This document shows, in pieces, positions 51,078 through 59,910 of a DNA stretch of 64,000 bases (its first letter is position 1; each line of letters starts with the position of its first letter). The notes beneath the pieces are model-generated. The model saw only the letters and a list, made by a program, of their open reading frames with translations, made no database searches and had not been told where the DNA came from. The position numbers were made by a program, and so were the translations under genes. Source of the DNA: Nocardioides sp. HDW12B (GTDB lineage Bacteria; Actinomycetota; Actinomycetes; Propionibacteriales; Nocardioidaceae); assembly GCF_011299595.1 (NCBI RefSeq), contig NZ_CP049867.1, forward strand, positions 3,720,001 through 3,784,000. The letters run 5' to 3'.

Positions 51078-52382
51078 GTGGACGGGATCTCGACTTTCTT
51101 CGAGAACGAATGGGTCATTTTCTGGACGATCCCGATCTTCACCGGCACGGTCGGCTGGTTGATCAACTGGACCGGTCTGATCATGCTCTTCAAGCCCGTC
51201 CGGCTGTACGGCGTACGCGTGCCCGGCCTGGCCGAGGTGGCCCGCCTGCTGCCGCACAAGCTGCAGGAGATCCCGGGACTGCTCTACGGACGGCTGGGCT
51301 GGCAGGGGATCGTGCCGGCCCGTGCGGCGAAGATGGGCAGCATCGCCGTCGACAAGGCGATCGCCAAGATCGGCACGCCGCAGGAGTTCTACCAGCACCT
51401 CGACCCGCCGGTCATCGGCGAGCACATCGTCTCGATCATGGAGCCGAAGGTGCCCGAGATCGTCGAGGGCGTCATGCTGCGCCAGCACCCGCAGCTGTGG
51501 AAGAGCCTGCCGCCGCGGCTCAAGGACGCGATCATCCAGCGGGTCAAGCAGCAGCTGCCCAACATCGTCGAGGAGATCACCGACGAGATCGGTGAGCACA
51601 TCGACCAGCTCCTCGACCCGAAGATCATGGTCATCGAGCACTTCCGCAAGAACCCGGCCCTGGTCAACAAGATCTTCTACGACGTCGGCGAGCGCGAGCT
51701 CAAGCTCATGGTGCGCGTCGGGTTCGTCTTCGGCTTCCTGCTCGGCATCCCGGTCGCGATCATCGACGTGTTCTTCCACCTGTGGTGGACGCTGCCGTTC
51801 CTCGGGGTCATCGTCGGCTGGATCACCAACCTGCTCGGGATGGCGCTGATCTTCTCGCCGGTCGAGGAGAGGCGGATCCTCGGCATCAAGGTCCACGGCC
51901 TCTTCCTGCGCCGCCAGGACGAGGTGGCCTCGATCTACGCCAAGATCATCGCCGACGACGTCATCACGCTCGAGAACATCGGGGACTTCCTGCTCTACGG
52001 TCCGCGCGGCGACCGCACCCACCAGATGCTGGAGGAGGCGATGGGCCCGGCGATCGACCGGGCCGCCGGCCCGGTGCGCGGGGCGCTGCGGGTGGCGGTC
52101 GGCACACGGGAGTTCGACGCGATCCGCGACCAGGTGGCCCACGACTCGGCCGCCCACACCATCGAGCCCTTCAAGGACCCCAGTTTCTCGGCGCGCCAGA
52201 GCGAGAAGATCCGCCTGCTGTTCGAGAAGCGCACCCGCGAGCTCCCCTCCCAGGATTTCGTGGAGATGCTGCGTGCCGCGATCAAGGAGGATGAGTGGAT
52301 GCTCTACGCGCACGGGGCGGTGATGGGGTTCGGCGGCGGACTCCTGCACGTCCTCATCTTCAGCTCGGACAAGTTCCTGTGA
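51078..52382 (+). CDS. DUF445 family membrane protein
   Basis: A 434-residue protein with membrane helices at about residues 12-38 and 216-250 (FGFLLGIPVAIIDVFF, LPFLGVIVGWITNLLGMALI) and a soluble helical region in between. The paired 'GxxxNWxxLxMLFxP' motif (LINWTGLIMLFKPVRLYG and ITNLLGMALIFSPVEERRILG) is characteristic of DUF445 (YheB-like). Function is unknown. It is followed with a 4-bp overlap by the Abi-alpha gene. Confidence 0.85.
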   Translation: MDGISTFFENEWVIFWTIPIFTGTVGWLINWTGLIMLFKPVRLYGVRVPGLAEVARLLPHKLQEIPGLLYGRLGWQGIVPARAAKMGSIAVDKAIAKIGTPQEFYQHLDPPVIGEHIVSIMEPKVPEIVEGVMLRQHPQLWKSLPPRLKDAIIQRVKQQLPNIVEEITDEIGEHIDQLLDPKIMVIEHFRKNPALVNKIFYDVGERELKLMVRVGFVFGFLLGIPVAIIDVFFHLWWTLPFLGVIVGWITNLLGMALIFSPVEERRILGIKVHGLFLRRQDEVASIYAKIIADDVITLENIGDFLLYGPRGDRTHQMLEEAMGPAIDRAAGPVRGALRVAVGTREFDAIRDQVAHDSAAHTIEPFKDPSFSARQSEKIRLLFEKRTRELPSQDFVEMLRAAIKEDEWMLYAHGAVMGFGGGLLHVLIFSSDKFL

Positions 52383-53266
52383 GCCTGGAGAGGCGCGCCC
52401 CCGCGGGGGAGCCCGACGGCTTCGGAGCCCGCGACGTCGTCGGGCTCGCCAAGGTCGTCACCGTCTCCGGGTTCCGGGTCGGCGCGTGGGCGGCGTACAC
52501 CGGTCTGTCGGCGACGCGACGCGTCGTCGACGTCGCCCTCCACCCCGACCACGCCTGGGAGCTGGCCGAGGACGTGCGCTACGCCGCCGGCGCCGTGACG
52601 CGCGCGATGGTGGGGGACCGGCTCGACGACGTCCGCGCGGCCGCGGCCGGCAACCCGGTGGTCCGCGTCGTGGCCGAGACCCTGGACAACGTGACCCCGA
52701 GCCAGCCGCCGGCACAGCCGGACCCGGAGCCCGAGAACCCCCTGCACGCGGCGGGCCGCGACCTGCTGCACCGCTCGCGCGACGTGTGGGCCGACGACCA
52801 CGGCCACCCCGCCTACGCCCGGATCATCGAGGAGCTTGCGCCGGACGAGGGCCGGATCCTGCTGCTGCTGCTGCGGCGCGGACCGCAGGCGGCGGTCGAC
52901 GTCCGCACCGGCGGCCTCATCGGCGCCGTGTCGTCGACACTGGTCGCCCCCCAGCTCAACATGATCGGCGCGCACGCGGGCTGCCGGTACGTCGACCGGG
53001 TGCCGTCCTACCTGCACAACCTGGAGCGGCTCGGGCTGATCTGGTTCTCACCCGAGCTGGTGACCGACCCGATGGACTACCAGGTGCTCGAGGCCCAGCC
53101 CGACGTCATCGAGGCCATGGAGTCGGTCAAGCGCGCCAAGTGCGTGCGCCGCAGCCTGCACCTGACACCCTTCGGCGAGGACTTCTGCCGCGAGGGCCTG
53201 GGCCTGCACCTGTCGACCGAGGAGCTCGCCGAGGTGCCCAAGCACGCCAACCCCGCCCAGGACTGA
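52379..53266 (+). CDS. Abi-alpha (DUF4393) family protein
   Basis: A 295-residue protein. The N-terminal 120 residues are variable; the C-terminal 170 (YARIIEELAPDEGRILLLLLRRGPQAAVDVR, APQLNMIGAHAG, RYVDRVPSYLHNLERLGLIWFS, LTPFGEDFC) match Abi-alpha, a family named after abortive-infection proteins but often found as chromosomal genes of unknown role. The last motif resembles a winged-helix end. GTG 52379 overlaps the DUF445 stop by 4 bp, so it should be made together with that membrane protein. Confidence 0.78.
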   Translation: MSLERRAPAGEPDGFGARDVVGLAKVVTVSGFRVGAWAAYTGLSATRRVVDVALHPDHAWELAEDVRYAAGAVTRAMVGDRLDDVRAAAAGNPVVRVVAETLDNVTPSQPPAQPDPEPENPLHAAGRDLLHRSRDVWADDHGHPAYARIIEELAPDEGRILLLLLRRGPQAAVDVRTGGLIGAVSSTLVAPQLNMIGAHAGCRYVDRVPSYLHNLERLGLIWFSPELVTDPMDYQVLEAQPDVIEAMESVKRAKCVRRSLHLTPFGEDFCREGLGLHLSTEELAEVPKHANPAQD

Positions 53267-53287
53267 CCCGCGAGACGTCGCGCGAGG

Positions 53288-54070
53288 CTAGGCCTTCTTG
53301 GCGCGGGCGGCCTCGGCCTTGGCGCGGCGCTTCTCCGCGCGGCGCTTGAGCTCCTCGCGGTCGAGCTCCTTGGCGCGCTCGGGCGTCGGGGCCGAGCCGC
53401 CGTAGGACTCGGGCAGCCACCAGGAGCCCGGCGGCTGCTCCTCGGGCGGGTACTCGCGGATCGCCTTGTCGAGCATGGCGGACATGTGCTCGTGGAGGAC
53501 CTTGGTCTTCTCGACCGCGGTCTCGCCCTCGGGACGGAACGGCTCGCCGATCGTGATCGAGATCGTCTTGTGCCGTGAGAGGTCGCGCGGGTGGTCCTTG
53601 GTCATGATGCGCTGGGTGCCCCACAGGATCAGGGGGATCAGCGGCACGTCGGCGTCCTCGGCCATCCGCACGGCGCCGGTCTTGAGCTCCTTGATCAGGA
53701 AGCTCCGCGAGATCGTCGCCTCGGGGAACACACCGACCAGCTCGCCGTCGCGCAGGTAGCGCACCGCCTCGTCGTACGACGCCTGGCCGTCGGCGCGGTC
53801 GACGCTGATGTGCTTGCAGTTGCGCATGATCGGCCCGGTCACCGGGTGGTCGAAGGTCTCCCGCTTGGCCATGAACCGGGTCAGCCGGTTCACCGAGCGC
53901 GGGCCGAGGCCGGCCATGATGAAGTCGACGTAGGAGACGTGGTTGATCGCCAGGACCGCGCCCGCGTCGGCGGGGATGTGCTCCTCGCCGGTGATCTGGA
54001 AGCGGAAGTCCATGGCCTTGAACCAGGTCCGCGCCGCTCCGATGATCGAGTAGTACGTCAGGTCGGTCAC
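53288..54070 (-). CDS. 1-acyl-sn-glycerol-3-phosphate acyltransferase-like protein
   Basis: A 260-residue PlsC-family acyltransferase. The catalytic HX4D is in INHVSYVDFIMAG and the second motif reads FPEATISRSF (usually FPEGTRS, so the Gly is Ala here). It would esterify lysophosphatidate-like lipids in the membrane. The last 35 residues are a highly charged Glu/Arg/Lys/Ala helix. It ends 21 bp after the convergent Abi-alpha gene and starts 9 bp after ddl, so it may be co-transcribed with ddl. Confidence 0.88.
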   Translation of the reverse strand: MTDLTYYSIIGAARTWFKAMDFRFQITGEEHIPADAGAVLAINHVSYVDFIMAGLGPRSVNRLTRFMAKRETFDHPVTGPIMRNCKHISVDRADGQASYDEAVRYLRDGELVGVFPEATISRSFLIKELKTGAVRMAEDADVPLIPLILWGTQRIMTKDHPRDLSRHKTISITIGEPFRPEGETAVEKTKVLHEHMSAMLDKAIREYPPEEQPPGSWWLPESYGGSAPTPERAKELDREELKRRAEKRRAKAEAARAKKA

Positions 54071-54079
54071 CGGGACAGG

Positions 54080-55036
54080 CTACTGGCCCGTAGCCGCGCG
54101 GGCGACCGCTCTCCCCACGAGGCGCGCCATGACCGCGCCGAGGTCCTCCCCGGCGGCGTCGACGGCCAGCGGCACCGTCGAGGTCTCGGTCAGGCCGGGC
54201 GCGACGTTGACCTCGAGGAACCACACCTGCCCGTCGGCGTCGACCATGAGGTCGGAGCGGGAGAGGTCACGCAGCCCGAGGGTGCGGTGCGCCGTCAGCG
54301 CGACCGTGCGGCACGCGTCGATGACCTCGTCCGACAGGTCGGCCGGTACGTCGAACGCGGTCGAGCCGGCGGTGTAGCGGGCCGTGTAGTCGTAGACGCC
54401 GCCGTCGGGCCGGATCCCCACGACCGGCAGGGCCTCGGGGCCGGCGTCGGTCTCGACGACCGGCACGGCCACCTCGGACCCGACGACGAACGCCTCGACG
54501 AGGGCGGTGTCGCCGTACGAGAAGGCGTGGACCATGGCGCCGGGCAGCTGCGCGGCCTCGGTGACCAGGCTGCAGCCGAGGGCGGAGCCGCCGCGGGCGG
54601 GCTTGACCATCATCGGCAACCCGACGGTCTCGACCATCGCGGCCATGACCGCGGAGGCGCCGAGCTCGCGGAACGCCTCGGCCGGCAGGGTGACGCTCGC
54701 CGGCGTCCGGACCCCGGCCCGACCGACCAGCGTCTTGGCCACCGGCTTGTCGAAGGCGAGGCGGCACGCGCTGGGCCGCGAGCCCACGTAGGGCAGCGCG
54801 AGCAGCTCGAGGACCTCGCGCAGGGCGCCGTCCTCCCCGGACTCGCCGTGCAGCAGGGGCACGACGCAGGTCGGCCGGTCCTGCTGGAGCCGCTCGAGCA
54901 GGCCGGAGCCGACGTCGCTGACCTCGACGTCGTGCCCGTGGTCGCGCAGGGCCTCCGCGACCCGGCGACCCGAGCGCAGCGAGACGTCGCGCTCGTGGGA
55001 GAGGCCTCCGGCCAGGACCAGCACGCGCTCACTCAC
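54080..55036 (-). CDS. ddl: D-alanine-D-alanine ligase family protein
   Basis: A 318-residue ATP-grasp enzyme that makes D-Ala-D-Ala for peptidoglycan. Motifs: GGLSHERDVSLRSG (residues 10-23), HGESGEDGALREVLELL, KPARGGSALGC, LEVNVAPGLTETS. It is somewhat shorter than housekeeping Ddl (about 340-370) and the key Q-G before the linker is R-E here, so it could be a paralogue acting on another D-amino-acid pair. Downstream of it is the acyltransferase; upstream the aminotransferase 69 bp away. Confidence 0.87.
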   Translation of the reverse strand: MSERVLVLAGGLSHERDVSLRSGRRVAEALRDHGHDVEVSDVGSGLLERLQQDRPTCVVPLLHGESGEDGALREVLELLALPYVGSRPSACRLAFDKPVAKTLVGRAGVRTPASVTLPAEAFRELGASAVMAAMVETVGLPMMVKPARGGSALGCSLVTEAAQLPGAMVHAFSYGDTALVEAFVVGSEVAVPVVETDAGPEALPVVGIRPDGGVYDYTARYTAGSTAFDVPADLSDEVIDACRTVALTAHRTLGLRDLSRSDLMVDADGQVWFLEVNVAPGLTETSTVPLAVDAAGEDLGAVMARLVGRAVARAATGQ

Positions 55037-55105
55037 AAGGACGACCTCCGGGTCGGACGGGGACAGCGGGGACGGGACCCGGGTGGGTCCCGGACGGACA
55101 GGGGC

Positions 55106-56425
55106 TCACGTCAGGTCGGACTGGGGACCCTCGTAGCCCCGCGCCACGACGTCGGCGACGGTGCCGAAGGTCTGGCGGAGCTCGAGCTCGTCCTCGATGA
55201 CCCCCACGAGGCGGCGCACACCCTCCCGGATGCGCTCCGGCGTGGGGTAGCAGTAGGACAGCCGCATCGACTGCGCCCCGAAGCCGTCGGCGAAGAAGGC
55301 GGTGCCCGGGACGTAGGCGACGCGGGCGGTGACGGCGCGGGGCAGCATCGCCTTGGCGTCGAGGCCGTCGGGCAGCGTGAGCCAGACGTAGAAGCCGCCG
55401 GCCGGGACGTTCCACCGGGCGGTGGCCGGCATCAGGTCGTCGAGGGCCTCGATCATCGCGTCGCGCCGGTCGCGGTACATCTCACGGAACTGCTTGACCT
55501 GGCCCTGCCAGTCGTGGGTGCGCAGGTACGCCGACACCGCCATCTGGCTGAACGACGGGGGGCACAGCGTGGCCGACTCCTGGGCCAGCACCAGCTTCTC
55601 CCGCACGGCGTGGGGCGCCAGCGCCCACCCCACCCGGAACCCGGGGGCGAAGGTCTTGGAGAACGACCCGAGGTAGATCACGCCCTCCGCCTCGTCGGCC
55701 CGCATCGCGCGGATCGGCTCGCCCTCGAAGCCGAGCAGGCCGTAGGGGTTGTCCTCGAGCACGAGCACGTCGGCCTCGCGACAGATCTGGAGGATCTCGG
55801 TGCGTCGCTCGGCGCTGAGCGTCACGCCGGCGGGGTTGTGGAAGTTCGGGATCGTGTAGACGAACTTGATGGTCCGGCCGGCTGCCTGCACGTGGGCGAT
55901 GGCCTGGCGCAGCGCCTCGGGCACCATGCCGTCGGCGTCCATCTCGACGTGGACCACGTCGCACTCGTAGGCGCGGAAGACGCCGAGCGCGCCGACGTAC
56001 GACGGGGCCTCGCAGATGACGACGTCGCCGGGGTCGCAGAAGATCCGCGTCACCAGGTCGACGGCCTGCTGGGAGCCGACGGTGACCACGACGTCGTCGG
56101 GGTGGGCCTCGATGCCCTCGAGCCGCATCACGTCGCAGATCTGCTCGCGCAGCACCGGGTCGCCCTGGCCGGAGCCGTACTGCATGGCGGTGGCCCCGTG
56201 GTCGGCGACGAGGTCGCTGATCGCGCCGCCGACGACGTCGAGCGGGAGGCCGGAGATGTTCGGCATGCCCCCGGCGAGGCTCACCACCTCGGGCCGGCTG
56301 GCGACCGAGAACAGCGCGCGGATCTCCGAGGCCGTCATGCCCTTGGTGCGGGCGGCGTACCGGTCGACGTAGCTGTCGAGACGGGTGCTGCTGCGAGCGG
56401 GCAGCTCGGGCGGCGGGACTGACAT
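55106..56425 (-). CDS. PLP-dependent aminotransferase, class I/II (MocR-related, no DNA-binding domain)
   Basis: A 439-residue fold-type I enzyme. The cofactor Lys is in SFSKTFAPGFRVGW; the substrate-site motifs are GQGDPVLREQI, IPNFHNPAGVTLS and LEDNPYG. This subgroup includes 2-aminoadipate and alpha-aminotransferases (LysN-like). ATG 56425 has a CAGGAG site 10 bases upstream, which rules out the much longer frame that reaches 57403. Its promoter region is shared with the divergent GNAT gene. Confidence 0.9.
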   Translation of the reverse strand: MSVPPPELPARSSTRLDSYVDRYAARTKGMTASEIRALFSVASRPEVVSLAGGMPNISGLPLDVVGGAISDLVADHGATAMQYGSGQGDPVLREQICDVMRLEGIEAHPDDVVVTVGSQQAVDLVTRIFCDPGDVVICEAPSYVGALGVFRAYECDVVHVEMDADGMVPEALRQAIAHVQAAGRTIKFVYTIPNFHNPAGVTLSAERRTEILQICREADVLVLEDNPYGLLGFEGEPIRAMRADEAEGVIYLGSFSKTFAPGFRVGWALAPHAVREKLVLAQESATLCPPSFSQMAVSAYLRTHDWQGQVKQFREMYRDRRDAMIEALDDLMPATARWNVPAGGFYVWLTLPDGLDAKAMLPRAVTARVAYVPGTAFFADGFGAQSMRLSYCYPTPERIREGVRRLVGVIEDELELRQTFGTVADVVARGYEGPQSDLT

Positions 56426-56482
56426 GGGTGCGAACTCCTGGCGGCTGACTACCATCCCAGTATCCACACCCGAGGAGGTGCC

Positions 56483-57265
56483 GTGTCGCGACGCGTCGCA
56501 CGTCTCACCGTGGACTCGCTCGCCGCCCTGCCCGACGAGGTGAGGACCTGCGTGGCCTGGGAGCTCGACCCGGTCGAGCGGGCGCGGGCCGAGCGTGAGG
56601 GCACCGCGGCCGAGGAGAAGGCCGCCTGGCTCTCCCGCGTGCTGCTGGAGTGGGGATCGTGCGGCCGCGTGGTGTGGATCGACGACGCGGTCGCGGGCGT
56701 GGTCGTCTACGCCCCGCCCGCGTTCCTGCCGGGGACCGTGGTGATGCCGACGGCGCCGGTCGCGGAGGACGCGGTGCAGATCGCCAGCGCCTTCGTCGCC
56801 GAGGAGCACGCCGGCGGCGGCCTGGGCCGGCTGCTCATGCAGCTGGCCGTCAAGGACGTGCTGCAGCGGGGCGGCTACCGCGCCGTGGAGTGCTTCGGCC
56901 GCGAGCCGGGCGTCTCGCCCGACGCGGACGCCTGCTGCCTGCCGGTCGAGTTCCTCCAGCGCGTCGGTTTCCGCACCGCCCGCGGTCACGTGCGGCACCC
57001 GCGCCTGCGGCTGGACCTCAAGTCGGTGGTGAGCTGGCGCGAGGAGGTCGAGCTCGCCTGGGAGCGGCTGCTGGGCGCGGTGCGGCCGCCGGTGCCCGCC
57101 CCGGTACCCCGGGCCTCGAGCCGTGGGGTGAGCCGTGAGACGAGCCGGGGGGCGAGCCGCGTCGGGCGGTCGGCTCAGCCGCCGTCGGGGGACGCGTGGC
57201 GCAGTGCGCGGAGGTCGGCGATGCGCAGCACGCCCGTGTGGTGGTCGGAGTCCGGGTCCAGGTAG
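56483..57265 (+). CDS. GNAT family N-acetyltransferase
   Basis: A 260-residue protein. The acetyl-CoA site is GGGLGRLLMQLAVKDVLQRG (residues 112-131), preceded by the QIASAFVAEEHAGG strand. The last 60 residues are Ser/Arg-rich low complexity (RASSRGVSRETSRGAS) and are probably not part of the fold. The 3' end overlaps the convergent CwlM-like gene by 91 bp. GTG 56483 has a GAGGAGG site. Confidence 0.85.
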   Translation: MSRRVARLTVDSLAALPDEVRTCVAWELDPVERARAEREGTAAEEKAAWLSRVLLEWGSCGRVVWIDDAVAGVVVYAPPAFLPGTVVMPTAPVAEDAVQIASAFVAEEHAGGGLGRLLMQLAVKDVLQRGGYRAVECFGREPGVSPDADACCLPVEFLQRVGFRTARGHVRHPRLRLDLKSVVSWREEVELAWERLLGAVRPPVPAPVPRASSRGVSRETSRGASRVGRSAQPPSGDAWRSARRSAMRSTPVWWSESGSR

Positions 57266-58365
57266 AGCCGCTGCACGGCGATGACCACGGCCTCGGCCAC
57301 GGTGTCGCGCAGGTGCTCGTCGCGCCCCGACGCCACGGACGCGGCGTCGTAGCCGACCTCGACGCACACGGTCGGCATCTTGGTCTGGCGCAGCAGGTCC
57401 CACGACCGGGCGTGCGTGCGGAGGTCGGGCAGCGCGGTGCGGGCCACGATCTCGCGCTGCACCAGCCCGGCGAAGCGCTCGCCGACCCAGGAGCGCAGCC
57501 CGTGCGCCTCCATCCCGAAGAAGTACGTCGACACGCCGCGGTCGGCGGGCTCGGCGGCCGGGTCGACCAGCAACGAGACGCAGAGGTGGGCGTCGGCCCG
57601 GTTGGCGAAGGCGGCCCGGACGCCCTCGTCCTCCTCGACGCCGGCGTGCGGCACCGACAGGAACGCTTGCACCCCGGTCGCGAGCAGGCGGCCCTCGACG
57701 CGGCGGGCGAGGTCGCTGCTGGCCTCGTGGGCTTGGGCCCGCCGCTCGCGGTCCTGCGCGGAGCGGCCGTCGGCGGTCTCGCCGGCGGAGGGGTCGATCA
57801 CGACGACCTTGCCGCTCAGCCGCGGCCCGGCGGTGCGGATCCGCTCCTCGGCGCGCAGCGCGTTGGGGCGCCCGCCCGAGACCCGCGGCGCCAGCCGCGT
57901 CAGCGCCTTGAGGGTGGCCGGACCGCAGGTGCCGTCGGCGGGGACGCCGATGTTGTGCTGGAACTCGCGCACCGCGCGCTCGGTCACGGAGCCGAAGCGG
58001 CCGTCGACACGGCCGGTCTTGAAGCCGAGCTCGAGCAGCTGGCGCTGCAGCGCGATGACGTCGTCACCGGTCTGCACGGTGCCGGGCAGGTGGACCAGCA
58101 CCCGGTCGCCGAGGCGCCAGTGCGCCTCCTCCAGCGCCCGGAAGGTGGAGCGGCCCACGACGCCGTCGGCGTTGAGGCCCCGGCGCTGCTGGAAGGCACG
58201 CACGGCGCGCTCGAGCGCGTCGTCGTACGCCTCGGGGTCGCCGAGGTCGGCGGCCGGCAGCTGGTCGAGGGCGACCAGACGGTGCTTCAGCTCCGCGACC
58301 TCGGGCGCCCGGTCCCCGAGCCGGAACACCACGGAGGTGCGGCTCGGGGCGGGGACGTCGCTCAT
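57175..58365 (-). CDS. cwlM: CwlM-like peptidoglycan-binding / amidase-fold regulatory protein
   Basis: A 396-residue protein without a signal peptide. Two PG_binding_1 domains (about 10-80 and 95-155: LKHRLVALDQL..., LQRQLLELGFKTGRVDGRFG) are followed by an amidase_3 fold (185-390). The zinc ligands are not all present: the His of DPGHGG is Ala194 (DPSAGE) and that of SIHAN is Leu266 (SLLVD), while Glu214 and Glu336 remain. In Mycobacterium CwlM is a cytoplasmic, catalytically dead activator of MurA, phosphorylated by PknB. The neighbours trxA-trxB and rsmA-sigM match Mycobacterium. ATG 58365 start. Confidence 0.88.
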   Translation of the reverse strand: MSDVPAPSRTSVVFRLGDRAPEVAELKHRLVALDQLPAADLGDPEAYDDALERAVRAFQQRRGLNADGVVGRSTFRALEEAHWRLGDRVLVHLPGTVQTGDDVIALQRQLLELGFKTGRVDGRFGSVTERAVREFQHNIGVPADGTCGPATLKALTRLAPRVSGGRPNALRAEERIRTAGPRLSGKVVVIDPSAGETADGRSAQDRERRAQAHEASSDLARRVEGRLLATGVQAFLSVPHAGVEEDEGVRAAFANRADAHLCVSLLVDPAAEPADRGVSTYFFGMEAHGLRSWVGERFAGLVQREIVARTALPDLRTHARSWDLLRQTKMPTVCVEVGYDAASVASGRDEHLRDTVAEAVVIAVQRLYLDPDSDHHTGVLRIADLRALRHASPDGG

Positions 58366-58369
58366 CGGC

Positions 58370-58696
58370 TCAGCCGATGAAGTCGGCGAGCTCCTTGAGG
58401 ATCGCGGCCTTCGGGCGCGCCCCCACGATCTGCTTGACGACCTCACCGTTGTGGTAGAGGTTCATCGTCGGGATGCCGGAGACGCGGTACTGCGCGGGCA
58501 CGACCGGGTTCTCGTCGACGTTCATCTTCACGATCTCGACCTTGTCGCCGTGCTCGGCGCTGATCTCGGCGAGGATCGGGGCGACCTGGCGGCACGGACC
58601 GCACCACTCGGCCCAGAAGTCGACCAGCACGGGCTTGTCGGACTTGAGGACCTCCGCCTCGAAGTCGGCGTCGGTGACTTTCTTCATCTCGGCCAC
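58370..58696 (-). CDS. trxA: Thioredoxin
   Basis: A 108-residue thioredoxin with the active site WCGPC (residues 31-35: AEWCGPCRQ) and the cis-Pro in GIPTMNLY. It reduces disulfides with electrons from the TrxB reductase encoded upstream. GTG 58696 follows GGAAGGA. It ends 4 bp before the cwlM start. Confidence 0.96.
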   Translation of the reverse strand: MAEMKKVTDADFEAEVLKSDKPVLVDFWAEWCGPCRQVAPILAEISAEHGDKVEIVKMNVDENPVVPAQYRVSGIPTMNLYHNGEVVKQIVGARPKAAILKELADFIG

Positions 58697-58820
58697 GGAT
58701 CAGGTCCTTCCGTTCGTGGGTCGTGCGGGATCGGTGCGGGGGGTCGTGCTGGTTCGTGCGTGCTGAGTCAACACCACGGCGGCGACGGATTGTTCCCGGC
58801 GCCGGGTGCGCGCGGGCGGC

Positions 58821-59813
58821 TCAGACGTTGGCGGGCTCGCGGCCCACCCCGACGCCGGCCTGCTTGGCGGCGTGGTCGAGGTCGGCGAGGTGGCGCTCGG
58901 CGTCGAGCGCGGCCGAGCAGCCGGTGCCGGCGGCGGTGATGGCCTGGCGGTACTCGTGGTCGACGAGGTCGCCGCAGGCGAAGACGCCCTCGATGTTGGT
59001 GCGCGTCGACGGGTGCTGGACCAGCACGTAGCCCTCGTCGTCGAGGTCCACCTGGCCGGCCAGCAGCTCCGAGCGCGGGTCGTGGCCGATGGCGATGAAC
59101 AGCCCGGTGACCGGCAGCTCACGGGTCTCGCCGGTGACGGTGTCGCTCAGCGTGACGGCGCTCAGCTTGTCCTGGCCGTGCAGCGAGGTGACGGTGCTGT
59201 TCCACACCATCTCGAGCTTCTCGTCGGCGAAAGCCCGCTCCTGCATGATCTTGGAGGCGCGCAGCTCGTCGCGGCGGTGGATCAGGTAGACCTTCTTGGC
59301 GAAGCGCGTGAGGAAGGTCGCCTCCTCGATGGCCGAGTCGCCACCGCCGACGACCGCGATCTCCTGGTCGCGGAAGAAGAACCCGTCGCAGGTCGCGCAC
59401 CACGAGACGCCGTGGCCCGAGAGCCGCTCCTCGTCGGCGATGCCGAGCTTGCGGTAGCCCGAGCCGGTGGCCAGGACGACCGTCCGCGCCCGGTAGCGGG
59501 TGCCGTCGCCGTCGGTGACCTCCTTGACCTCGCCGGTCAGGGAGACCTCGGTGACGTCGTCGGTGACGAAGACGGCGCCGAAGCGCTCGGCCTGCGCGCG
59601 CATCTCGTCCATCAGCGCCGGGCCCATGATGCCGTCCTGGAAGCCGGGGAAGTTCTCCACCTCGGTGGTGTTCATCAGGGCGCCGCCGGCGGTGACCGCG
59701 CCCTCGAAGACGAGGGGCTTCAGGTTGGCGCGCGCCGCGTAGATCGCGGCGGTGTAGCCCGAGGGTCCCGACCCGATGATGATGACGTCGTGGACTTCGG
59801 TCTCGGAGGTCAT
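58821..59813 (-). CDS. trxB: Thioredoxin reductase (NADPH)
   Basis: A 330-residue flavoprotein. FAD-binding motif [17 protein letters not shown] (12-28), redox-active CATC in WCATCDGFF, and NADPH motif [13 protein letters not shown] SigR-type promoter (59885-59910) precedes it, so the trxB-trxA pair is expected to be induced by thiol oxidation. A GC palindrome CCCGGCGCCGGG after its stop (58797-58808) may attenuate read-through into trxA. Confidence 0.96.
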   Translation of the reverse strand: MTSETEVHDVIIIGSGPSGYTAAIYAARANLKPLVFEGAVTAGGALMNTTEVENFPGFQDGIMGPALMDEMRAQAERFGAVFVTDDVTEVSLTGEVKEVTDGDGTRYRARTVVLATGSGYRKLGIADEERLSGHGVSWCATCDGFFFRDQEIAVVGGGDSAIEEATFLTRFAKKVYLIHRRDELRASKIMQERAFADEKLEMVWNSTVTSLHGQDKLSAVTLSDTVTGETRELPVTGLFIAIGHDPRSELLAGQVDLDDEGYVLVQHPSTRTNIEGVFACGDLVDHEYRQAITAAGTGCSAALDAERHLADLDHAAKQAGVGVGREPANV

Positions 59814-59884
59814 GGATGTCCTTCGCTCGCGGTTGCTGGGTGGATCCGGCCCGTCGTGATCACGCGCGGCGGGGCCGTCGGCAC

Positions 59885-59910
59885 AACCGATCCTAGGTGG
59901 CGACTATTCC
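59885..59910 (-). promoter_or_regulatory. SigR/SigH-type promoter of trxB
   Basis: On the minus strand the sequence reads GGAAT, exactly 18 bp, then GTT (-35 at 59910-59906, -10 at 59887-59885). This is the consensus for Streptomyces SigR and mycobacterial SigH, whose best-known target is trxBA. The -35 overlaps the stop codon of the upstream anti-sigma gene. Start would be near 59878, about 65 bases before the ATG. Confidence 0.85.
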
